Assembly: GCF_036417845.1 (NCBI RefSeq)
Contig: NC_089981.1
Location: 76,797,268-76,861,267, forward strand
DNA length: 64,000 bases
Reading direction: 5' to 3'
From: Apteryx mantelli
Lineage: Eukaryota; Chordata; Aves; Apterygiformes; Apterygidae
Shown here: positions 37,078 to 48,223 of the stretch, piece after piece
Numbering within the stretch: the first letter of the stretch is position 1
Layout: every line of letters starts with the position of its first letter
Notes under the pieces: generated by a model
Database searches by the model: none
Told to the model about the DNA's origin: nothing
The model's input: the letters and a program-made list of their open reading frames with translations, nothing else
Position numbers and translations under genes: made by a program

Positions 37078-39563
37078 GAGGTAGCTCTTGATCACTGCAT
37101 TAAAAGGGTTTCTGGTTACTTGGGGCTGCAACTTCGAGCTCTCCAGTTGCTGCCTGACAATCGTATTGCCGGAGTCAGTTAAAGCTGACAGAGATGAGGA
37201 CAGAAGTCACAATACCAATGTCACGATTGAAGGTTACAAATAGAAAGGCTTATTTTATGTATAAACACCTACTGAAGGACTCTTCTTTGTTCTATTCTAC
37301 AGCTTTTAGATGCTTGGCTCTTCCACGAGCCCAGTGATCTCTCTCCTCTCCTTTTGGCATTGCTTTCTGTTCTGCAGGTCTAACAACCTATTTCTCAAAA
37401 GCTAATAGTAGATTAAGTTAATTGGGTTAGTGATATGTCAATAGCTTGCAGCTAGGCTGAGGACTCCTGAAGCCCAATCCAAAATGCCACCGCTGTAGGG
37501 TGCAAAGGGTTGACCTGCTGGGTGAACTTCATTCAGAAATTTTTGTTGAATCAGCTCAAACCTGTCTTACCTTTCCCTCCTCACCCAGCACAAAGCCAAC
37601 ATAAAAGAATACAGCTCCATAGTATCTGACTAATTTGACAGAGCTGCAATCATGTGCCCACAACTGAGTCTGATCAAATTTGTACTGTAGGGTGACTCCA
37701 GCAGTACACAGCTTCGGTATTAATGATTGAGGAACCAAGCACTAAGAGCCATTGTTCCTAGTCTGTATTTAGCCTGAGCCTTGCAGCTTCCTTCTGATGA
37801 CGGAACAAGATATCTGCTCTTTCCAACAGGATCAAATGATATAATAGAGGCTGACTGTCTCTGTAACCTTGTGTTTCATATAATTTGTACCTATAACAGC
37901 TACATATTTTCACAGATCTATAAAAATATAAGATGGGACTTTCAAAGTATTTGGTATCATCTAGTCCCTGGACCTATTATCTGTGGTAAAAGTAGGGTGA
38001 AAAGAGCTTTGATAAACTCTTAAACTCTCACAAAAGAATAGATAAAAAGTGTACGTTGGAAAGTAACAAAAGCTGGATGAATGGATCCTCATGAGGCTTT
38101 CCTTGTGTATCAGTGGAGTGAAGGCTTCTACTCTAGTCTTTTAGCATGGATCAGCCTAAAAGTTGGTTGTCCCTGTGGTAGTGTTTTAATCTCCCTGTGT
38201 AATGGCTCCAGCAGCTAGAGAGCATCCTACTGTAAAGTAGTATCAACTTCAAACTCAAGGCTGCTCACTGGCTTCTTTGTTGTCCTGAGGGAGCTCTGAG
38301 ATGTGTACCGACCTTTTGAAACCAATCTCAATTTTGCAAATAAGCAGTGCTGGCCTGTGGAAATGTCAGATTTACTTTGCCATGTTTGAAAAGGGCATTA
38401 TTGTTCTTGATGTTCCTGTAAGAGGCTTTTCAATGCTACCATGATAATAATACAGTGTTAATAGTGGCCATGGAGGCAGGCCAGCAGCATTCCTCTGGAA
38501 ATCACTCTTAATAAGTAGAACTTCAATGACAGAGAAAGAGAGAGAGACGAGATGGTTACAAATACCACCCAAGTGGCGTTTTTATCCCATCCTGAACGCC
38601 TGGACAGAGGTTTATTGTAATGCTTATTGACATGGAATGCAACAGAACTCTGCTCCTTTGACTACTGGGCACTTCCAGGAGGAAGAAAGTGCAGAGGAAA
38701 AATTCCCCACCTTTCTGGACCGGTATAACACTATTAGTGCATTCCTCACAGAACCCCGGTCATATTAGTATTAATATATTAAATACTAGTAGGTGCTGTA
38801 AGGCATCTGTGAACTAACTGCAATGCATTTACTGTTATTCTGTGGACAGTAGTTGGGGAACAAGTGCTTCTGGGGATACATTTTCAAAACAAGATCTCTG
38901 TGTTTTATAGTGGTATTTTATAATCCTATTGAAATCATGCTATGAAGGATAAAAGAGGGATAAAATTTGTTCTGTAACAAATTATGGCTGCTACACCTGA
39001 CTCGACTGCTGTGACAACTGGTTTACAGCTATTGGGACTGTTATGATATTTGTATTTTATTTAATATCTTCTTTAAATTAGTCGGTTATTAGCAAATACT
39101 GACATCTACTATAGAAGCAGATGCTTTCTATTGTCATGCAAAAGAAGATTTAATATATAATTAATATATCTTAGATTCTAATAAAATAGGGAATAAATAT
39201 GCATTGCATATGGCATAAGTTCACTTATGTTTCTCCCTGGTATACTGCCAAGACTTCAAAGAAACTCCAGTTTAGATTTGGTACATGTGAATGCATGTCT
39301 TCTGGAGTCAGTGGAACAGCATCTCATTATCACTAATCATTACACTAATAATGAGGGATGAGGGAGCATCTATCACAAAGAAAGGGCACCCGGATGCTCT
39401 GTGCGTTCTCAGTGATTGTTCAGTGTAATATTTCAATGCTGAGTGAGGACAAATTTGTTTTATAGCATCTGTCAGCACGTTTCACACCATGGTGAGCTAA
39501 GGATAAAGGCACTCATCACTTGGGGAATGGAAGGCTGGGAGAGTACACAATACTCTCTCCTAC

Positions 39564-39755
39564 CAGGGGTGGAAACCTTTCACTGCGGCAGAGCATAATA
39601 GTGTAGCTTAGCTCAAGCTTGTGTGCTCTCTTATTCCCATCCAGGTGTGTCATGATCTCTGCTGAGCACGGCACTATTTTGAAATACGGTGTGTGAACCA
39701 AGGGACCTCTTAGCTTGCCGAGAGGTGGAGGGGGTGAGTAGGCCAGGGGCATATC
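39564..39755 (-). other. Candidate symmetric exon on the BEGAIN strand
   Basis: On the - strand a good acceptor (GTTTTGTTTACGTTGCAG) opens a 192-nt segment that ends at CCCCTG before GTAGGAG. It is exactly 64 codons, phase 0 at both ends, which is the phase of the known BEGAIN exons. It begins DMPLAYSPPPPLGKLRG and contains HTPYFKIVPC and KRAHKLELSY. If it is not spliced at GTAGGAG, the frame runs on to a stop at 39516. No BEGAIN isoform containing this is known to me, and the proline-rich insert would interrupt the coiled coil. An alternative first or terminal exon, or chance, are equal options. Confidence 0.2.
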
Positions 39756-41924
39756 CTGCAACGTAAACAAAACAAGAACGAGAAAACTTGTGGTGGAAAT
39801 AAAACCTTTTTTCTATTGTAACTCTTTAAGTTAACAGCTGTTCTATTTACAATACTTCCCCACAGACCACATGCATAACATATGTTTTAGCAATTGGCTC
39901 ATAAAAAGGCAAAATATGGTTTAGATTTGCAGATATTACTGGGTATTCTGTGCAGTAATTCATTATTTTAAGCATTACGGTATGTTAGTTTCTGCTTTGC
40001 AGCTCTTCACACTATTATGACAGATTTTTAAAAAGCTCTACTACGTGTTTGTGTGCGTGCGTGTTTATGGATGCTTTGAAGCTATGTGAGTTAAGAGCCT
40101 AGATAACCATAGCTAGGCTCATGCTCACATGCACCCATGGGCAGAAACTGTAACAAAAGCACACCGAACTGACAGTGAAAACAACAAAGAAAAATAAGGA
40201 AAGAGACTTCAATAAATAATGAAACTGTGCCATTTGATACCTTTTTGACATGATCCTTGGAGTGTAGGATTTGGTGCTGATCATTGCTTAGCAGTGCCAT
40301 TCAATAGGCATTGCATTTTTGGTCTTACTTCTTTGTATACCAACTTTATTTTGGATTTACAGCAAAATAGGTATCTAAAGGAGATATTCACTTAGAGACT
40401 CATTGAACCCACAAGTCTGTTTAAGAATGCGTATCTTTACAGGCAGCTAGAGAAAAAGAGCCAAACATTTTGCTAATTTATTAGGTAATTCTCTATCAAG
40501 TTACAAACAAAATTGCAGGACCTGTAGGGACTAGTGCACAGTCTGTGGCAGCATCCTGCTTGCACTTTATGATGTACCGCTGTCTCATCTTGGCTTCCCC
40601 CTGCAGTAATCCCCACGACACTCATCCTTGTCTCAACATCTCTTCATAATGCTAATAAAGCCTGGCTTTCAGGAATGCCATTACATTATGGTAAGAAGTA
40701 ATGACTAATTCATTATATTTATTCTATGGTTTATTAGATATTTATTTAAAGTAATTTTCCGTTTCCAAGCTGCCAAGGCCACAGGCAAGGCTACAGCCTT
40801 CAGAGATAAATTTATGGCATTAAGGATTTTAAAATACTCACTGTTCTGGGAGGGTCAGAGAAGATATGCAGTTGATGTGTCTTGTGCCTGAGGCCTTACC
40901 TATTGCAAAAACCTATGTGGTGTTGGAGTTCTTCCACTTAAAGAAGACAGTGGCAAGAACATTATTCCAACATGGGAGGCCTTTTTTATGATGGACAAAT
41001 GGGAAAAGGGAAATGACAGCTATATGGGGATTGGGTTTTCTGGGGGATAGACTAGATTGTCTGTTATTGCCATAGCTTAATTTTTCTGTTTTTCTGATTT
41101 TAACTAGGAGCTCATCAAAATAATTAGAATTATATGGTCATAGTGAAATGAATGAAATGAAGGTTTCAATTGAGCTATTGGTAGGTAACAATTCTTTTTC
41201 TCTTTGGCATGTTTTTTGTTATATGAATGGGTAGAAAAGGAGAAGTGCTATTACTCCAGACCACACAAGGTGGGCTCATCAGGCTTGCAGCTTGAATCTG
41301 TCGCTCTAGTGACTGATCATTTGATGCTCAAACTTTCCAGCCACACAGGTTCATCTGTGAAAATGGAGAAATTACTAGAGACAGGATATTGCTTAGACTC
41401 TCTTAAATGGACTGGGAAGAGAAAGATGCATTAGTTTCTCTGGATGAAGAAGTAAAGTGGCCTAGGAAGGAAAGCAAGAAATTCTAAACTTTGGAACCTT
41501 TATTCATTCATATTAGTTGCAGATGATATTAATATACAAATACATTCTAATTAGCGTTGACTGCATAAGCAAGAGCAATTTCCTAACTAAGCTAAACAAA
41601 ACTAAAGCTAGACTATTTGCAGTATTTTGCTCTTTAACACTTTGTTCTGCTCTAGGAATTTTTGGATTCACATTTCCTGCCACCTTTTGGCATCTTTCAT
41701 TTTACTTTACCTACCTGATTATCAAGAAAACTCCCCTCCCCCTGTAATTGCTGCCTTAAAATAACTATTTAGCTAAATGCTCTCTCCTGGGAGTTAATAT
41801 ATTTCTCTCTCAGAAAAGTTTGCTCTGATTGATCTCACTCCCATGGAAAGGCTGAATTTTCCTCCCTCGATTTGTACTTGAACTCAAGCATGCAAGACCT
41901 CTTCTTGTAGTAAAGATCCCAGCC

Positions 41925-42010
41925 CAAGCTTGCTCCCCGGTGCCTGGCCAGCCCCGAGCACAGCCGCAGCAGGCCGCTAGCCAGCTGCTCCACTCTGCTC
42001 GGAGTGGCAT
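41925..42010 (-). promoter_or_regulatory. GC-rich patch, possible alternative promoter
   Basis: A short GC-rich island with several CpGs (CCCCGGTGCC, GCCCCGAGCACAGCCGCAGC, CCGCTAG, CTCGG) stands in otherwise AT-rich DNA. On the - strand it is open as part of a 78-codon frame. Intragenic CpG patches often mark alternative promoters, but no initiator or first exon with a good donor could be pinned down. Confidence 0.15.
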
Positions 42011-45000
42011 GTGTCCTCTCAGAGAGGACTTCACACTGTTAGTCACAATATTGGTCTCACTGCTGTATTGTTGTTATACTATATTATTGTATACTGTATT
42101 ATTGCTACTGCTATTGTTCTACCTAAATTCACAGTTAGGACTCTTCCTTTTGTTGAAATGGATTCTTATAAACATGTCCATCTTCAGAGTGCATATGTCT
42201 TTATATTCTGCTGTTCTCATCTCTTAAATGTATTTAATATACATTGAAACATCAGATGGGATATTGATTGGAAAGATTTGACAACAAGGTGAAAAATTCA
42301 GAAGTGTAGTACAGGGAGCAGACATAATGCACTTGTGTGCCTTTTCCGTGTGAATTAGCTCCTCCAGTTTTACTAAAAAATATCTGTTATTCACTTAAAT
42401 AGCATTATCCAACATGAGATTGTAAAGATTTTGAGGTTTTTTTTCAACCTACCCAAGCTCCTTGAGAGCATTGTGAGAAAATCCCCATAAGCTGTTTTTT
42501 AAGGCAGAGCAGGAGAAGTTTATTAAAGCAAAATGCTCTGTTCAAATCTCCAGCCCCTCAGACCCTGCTAAACATAGCATCTTTTTGGCAGCATCCCAAT
42601 TCAAACTGCCAGACCCAAGTATAATGACTATATTAAATAACTAGTGTGGAAAAAAAAGTCTAAAAAAGAAAAGAATCATTATGTAAATCACTTGAACAAA
42701 GAAAGAATTTTGCTTTCAACCCTGCTAATACATTGCTTGAATCTCAGCTGCCTCCTAATTCAGAATTGTAGAATTATTTTTGTTGTTGTTGTGCTTTTTT
42801 GTGGGGGTTTAGTTGTAGTCCCTTGGAACTGCTGAGAAACTGTGGATGGAGGGACAGACCGGAACATGCTAGAGAACCAAAGCTAGGTTTACTGCATCAT
42901 TGTGGTCACATGAGACTGCAAGATACAGTCAAATTTTATCCTCCTTTCAAGGCCATTGTTTTTGCTAACTGCTATTTTGGGAGTAAATTCTGCTCATCAA
43001 AAGGAGAGGCTGCAGAATGGATCACTTAATAGATTAAGCTTTACTATAAAGGAAATGAAACATTTCTTCCCCATTTGACTGCTGGGATCAAATCCAAAGA
43101 AAAGAAAATATGGATATATTTTTATGAAAGGATTTGCTCTACAAGCAGGCAGGAAACTCGCTGCTTTGTATTCTTTACATTGCTGTTCAGAGTAGTTACT
43201 TGAGCTGTTGTCTCTAGACTTTGTGTAGATGAGAGAGATTGTTGGGTTTGGTCAAAGGAAATGTAATATTTCTTCTGTTTCTTAGGGGAATTGCCATATG
43301 GATTGATTGTTTTACTTAAATCAGTTCCACTGTCCTCTGCACCGTTTCAGAGCTATGTTAGACCTTCATTTGCCATCTTAGTTCCAGTGCATTATACTGT
43401 AGCTCCACTGTCCTTTTCTCAATGGTAAATCTGGTCTAAAAGGTCTTTGCTGCCATGCTGCAGTTCACTGCCCCATCAGTTGCGCTTGTACAACTCTTTG
43501 TGGCCATGCTGTAAACCAGACTGGTGAAAAATAACCCTTTAAAATGAAAATAACTTCTATTTTGGAAAGAAGTTTTCTAAGCTGTCTTTGCCATTGAGAA
43601 AAGAGTGCACGGAGTCCCACCATTTGGATTTCTTGGTGACGTTCAGAGATCCAGTCCACAGGGGGAATATTTCCCTGTAGCATCTCAAAATTCAATTGTT
43701 TTCTTTTAGCCTAGAGCTTTGCAAAATTTTGAACACTGTGACTTCTTGTTACCATTTATCATAGCTATTCCTATAGCTCCTATTAATATTAAGTCTCTAA
43801 GGTGCTATTTTCACAGCAGCTTATAAATATTAATATCCCCTTCAGGAGAGGCTAAGGCAGGCCTTCCCATACTTAATAGTCTAGAGTGGTGTTGTCCAAG
43901 TCTAAGCCAGTCACCTTTCAGCCTTCCTTCAATCAGTAAACAGATTTCTTCCTGAGTCTCCTTATCAGAGAGTGATTGTTTAAGAATTGTCAGAGGAACA
44001 GCTCTCCAACAGTGCCTGTTTCTCTCTACTGGCTATTAGAGATGTTGAGGGTAAAAATGCTTTACACATTTACATGCTAAATAGGCATCTAACTTTTAGA
44101 TACTGAATACTAGGTAAAATGAAACTCACCGAGTTACTTGCTCAGTGCCATACAAATCATTTTCGGTGGTTCTGCAGCTAGTGAGTAGGTGAGAGAGGCT
44201 TCCAGCAGCCTGACTGGAAGTGATCTTTTGCATATTGGTTTTGATGGGAAGACCTCAAGAAATGGAAGATGTGCCACTCCCCTTGATAACAGGAGGTATA
44301 TACCTCTGCATTTGCAAAGACATGGCTCTTCCCCATTTGAACTGGTCTGGTTTCTGAGTGTAGCCATTGTTCTTGTTTTGCCTGCTTAAAAAGCTGTCTC
44401 ACATTTAGCGTTTTCTTCCTGTGAACACATTTATACAAAGCACTTGTCTGTCTTTGCTACACTGAACTGAGCTCTGTGAGTATCTTGCTGTGAGGAGCTT
44501 CTTTAGTTCTCGTTCTGATTTTTCAGTTTTCAGTCGGCATTAGTGATTTTCAACAACCTTTTGAAAAAATATAAATATCAGAATTTCATGCAGTATCCTA
44601 AAACTGGACTCTCCCTTGTCTGAAACTTTGGCAAAAATCATCATTCTACTCTATTCACATTTTCCATAGCCATGCAAACATTACAAACGTCACATTTGTT
44701 GTCTTTCTCATGACATTCTGCGGGGAGCTCATGTTGAACTGTTCAGCCAGTTTGACTTTCAGAGACCCTGACCTTTCCTGAGTTACTGCTTCCCAGAGTA
44801 CAGCTCCCTCTTTTCACTTCCCCTTCCCCATTTTTTGGATATGGCCTGCAAAGCATCTCTGTATGTTACACACTTTTAGTTGTCTGTGGGAAAATATATT
44901 TTGATTGAATGGGCATAATTATGAAAGGATCCAGGTAATTCTGAATGATTTACTTATCATTATTTAGCAATGTCGATAATCCTTTTTATCTCATTTTATC

Positions 45001-45639
45001 AGCAATAATATTATGTTTACTTTTAGGACACTGTTGAAAACACTGATTAATGCTAAGAACTGAACAAACCACTGGGCTGTCCTCACCTAGCCCTCAGAAA
45101 GACTTTTTTTGTAATAGAAATACTCCATGTGTCTGCTATTTTTTGAGATGGCTTTTAATCATTTTGCAACCCATCTACTAACTGCTTTTGGTATTGCATC
45201 TTGCTAGTTTTTTAATCAGAATGCTATGAAGTGGTATTTCTCACATCTTATGAAAGTCCAAACATATCTATGTGGTTGGTGTTGCTAAAGAAAGACTGTG
45301 ATTTATTTAACAGTTTTTCATAAAACCATGTTAACTTCCATTTTTTATATTCCTGTGATTCACTTTTTCAGTAGCTGAACCTCTTAAACTGTCACTTTGT
45401 GTCTTGTACAACCTCTATTTACCCTGTTCTATACTTGACCTTTTGAATATTGGCACGAATAAGCATTTTTTTCAACCTCTTAGAATTATCCCAACATTCA
45501 GAGACTTACTCAAAATAAATATCAGCTTGACAAGTAATATGTATTTTTATTTTACCTTGGAATAAAAAGCTGGGAATGTCCTCAGACAGTTCTTTCAGGA
45601 CTCTTAGGCGGGAGCCTATACAGGCTACCATTTCCACAA

Positions 45640-46600
45640 AATCACAGAATAGTTGGGGTTGCAAGGGACCTCTGGAAATCATCTGGTCCAACACCCCTGC
45701 TCAGGACAGGGTCAGCTAGAGCAGATTGCCCAGGACCATGTCCAGTCAGGTTTTGAATATCTCCAAGGAAGGAGACTCCACAACCTCTCTGGGCAACCTG
45801 TTCCAGTGTTCAAGCACCCTCACAGTGAAGAAGTTTTTTCTCCTGTTCAGATGGACTTCCCTGTGTTTCAGTTCGTGCCCATTGCCTCTCGTCCTGTCAC
45901 TGGGCACCACTGGGAATAGTCTGGCTCTGTCTTCTTTACACCCTCCCATCAGGTATTTATACAGACTGATAAGATCCCCCCCAAGCCTTCTCTTCTCCAG
46001 GCTGAACAGTCCCAGCGCTCTCAGCCTCTCCTAATATGGCACATGCTCCAATCCCTTAATCATCTTTGTGGCCCTTTGCTGGACTCACTCCAGTATGTCC
46101 ATGTCCTTTTACTGGGAGAGCCCAGTCCTGGACCCAGCACTCCAGATGTGGTCTCACCAGAGCTGAATGGAGAGGAAGGATCACCTTCCTCCGCCTCCTG
46201 GCAACGTGCTTCCTAATGCAGTCCAGGATACCATCATCTGCCTTTGCCACAAAGGCGCACTGCTGGCCCTTGCTCAACTTGTTGCCCACTAGGATTCCCA
46301 GGTCCTTCTCTGCAAAGCTGCTCTCCAGCTGGTTGGCTGTCAGCCTGTACTGTTACTAGCTTGTTCCTGCCCAGGTGCAGGGCTTTGCATTTCAGTTTGT
46401 TAAACTTCATGAGATTCCTATCTGCCTGTATCTCCAGCCTGTTGAGGTCCCTCTGAATAGCAGTGCAACCATCTGGTGTATCGGTCACTTCTGTCAGTTT
46501 TGTATCATTTGCAAACTTGCTGAGGGTGCCTTCAGTCCCATCATCCAGGTCATTAATGAAGATGTTAGACAGTATTGACCCCAGCAGCCATGCCTGAGGG
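45640..46600 (-). mobile_element. CR1 LINE, 5'-truncated, avian type
   Basis: This is the best-preserved transposon in the window, inserted on the - strand. The 3' end is AATCACAGAATAGTTGGGGT read on +, and on the element strand it ends in the ATTCTGTGA-type unit of CR1. The segment encodes the end of the reverse transcriptase and the C-terminal tail, with landmarks [70 protein letters not shown] and [19 protein letters not shown]. These lie in three different frames (- strand 46824-46234, 46289-46056, 45949-45746), so the gene has at least two shifts and is dead. The catalytic ADD triplet is changed to AND. The element is 5'-truncated at about 46600, which is usual for LINEs. Confidence 0.92.
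45746..46600 (-). pseudogene. Broken CR1 reverse-transcriptase (ORF2) 3' end
   Basis: This is the coding remnant inside the CR1 element. Frame changes fall near 46355 (after ALHLGRNK) and between about 46056 and 45950. The conserved F/Y-A-D-D metal-binding motif of the polymerase reads FANDTKL, so one catalytic Asp is lost. There is no endonuclease domain because of the 5' truncation. It is not expected to make protein. Confidence 0.85.
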
Positions 46601-47742
46601 ATTGATATCGATATTTTAAAAAAATTTTTTTGAGTATTCCCTAAGACATATTGCTTAACATTTTGTTTAGCTTCTATTGAATTGGGAAGTTGAATCACAA
46701 TCAGTAGTAATAAATGATCTGGCAAAGAGTGGCACGGAGAGCTCTGACTCCTGCTAAGGGCACAACTGCTGAGTGAAGAGGAGAAGATGCTCAGCTGGTA
46801 TCTGGCCCATATGTAGGAAAACAAGGGTGTGAAATGGCTCTGGCCCAGTATGGCAGAGCCAGATGTTTCCTAGCACAGGCATTGAAAGCTCCAGGCAACC
46901 TGTGACACTGGCCTTGCAAATCTGGTGTAAGAGGCACATCACAGTTATTATATAGTCAGAAGGGAGTTGATCCATATTTGGACAACGCAGGGCCACAAAA
47001 ACAACATGGGGGGACTCTGGACAATATTATTGCCTGTGAGTATCCACACAACCTAAGGATCTTATATATCTCTGGGTAGTGTACAGAATGATTTTGAAAT
47101 AATGTTCTGCAAAGCATCAGAGATGGCAACTATGTCTGTAAAGAGCTTTTCAGTCTCATCTTAACACACTTGATTTCTTTTTGTATCTATGGTGTTTGTT
47201 TAGTGGCATGTCTCTGAAAATTAATTACTGCTTATAACTAATTCATTTACTTTCAAACACAGCTCTTAAAGAAAAAAAAAAAAATCTTCCTGGTAAACAT
47301 ACAGTATTAAAACGAACCATTTTCAGTTTGTTCTTTCGGTAATTTGTTTTTCCCTTCTGTAAGGGATGGTCCTTCAATAGTGGATGCTGAAATCATTTAA
47401 CAGCTACTTCCTTCCTGCCAAGGGAATATGAAAGGCCCTGGGATTCTAGTATGTAAACTATCCTCTGGCATTTAGAAAACGCAGTTTTGATGCCATAACC
47501 AAATCCCCCCTTGCTGTAAAGAATAAGGCCTTATTGGCTTATGGGAATGGCAAATATTGGACAGGATGTTAGTTCCACTGTACCGGTAGGAAAAATGTGA
47601 AGACAAGACTTGTACTTAAGAAAAGTATCAGCTGATGTTTATGGCTTTGATCTCTGATCTTAGGAAATAACTTTGGGGTAAAGTTTTTTAGTCACAAATT
47701 TTGGAAAGGAATTTGAAATATTTTTCAGAGACAGCGACAGAT

Positions 47743-47770
47743 CCTCCCTCCCTCCCTCCCCCCCCCCCCA
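47743..47770. repeat. CCCT/C simple repeat
   Basis: CCTC units run into a C run of about a dozen. It is low complexity. Confidence 0.85.
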
Positions 47771-48135
47771 AAGTTAAATGTTTTGGGCCAGACTCTAAAG
47801 TCTCAGTTCCAGAAAAGTCCCTACCCTGCTGTGCTAGCTAGCCCCAAGAACTGAAACACTTCTGGTCCTCATCAGAGAGATGAGGCAGCTGCTGGTAATG
47901 CCATAGACCAGGGGAGATAGTTGAGAGTGTGCTTTTGCAACACTGTTTGGAGGCTGACTTTCACCTTCCACCCCAGAAATGCTGGCGCTATATGGATCAA
48001 TCTATGTGTTGCAAGGCTTAGGATCTTTGAACAAAAGATATTATTCCAGCATAATTATTGCTAATAGTAGTGGAAGCTGTGTATGTGTGTTAAATAAAGA
48101 ATGATAAACTCTTAAATGGCTATTCTTTTTTTCAG

Positions 48136-48223
48136 GTCCCATTCACAGCTTCTGAAAAGTGGTGGTGTCTTGTATATGCCATGTCACAGCTGGGTCATGA
48201 CAGTCCATTCCCTTGAGTGTCAG
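48136..48223 (+). other. Candidate 88-nt internal exon, unidentified
   Basis: The acceptor is strong (GCTATTCTTTTTTTCAG) and the donor is fair (CAG then GTTAGT). One frame is open throughout: one base plus 29 codons, including SHSQLLKSGG and VLYMPCHSWVMTVHS. The other two frames have stops. Its phases would allow joining from 16209 and to 55672. No family is recognised. It could be a coding exon, a lncRNA exon, or a pseudo-exon. Confidence 0.25.
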
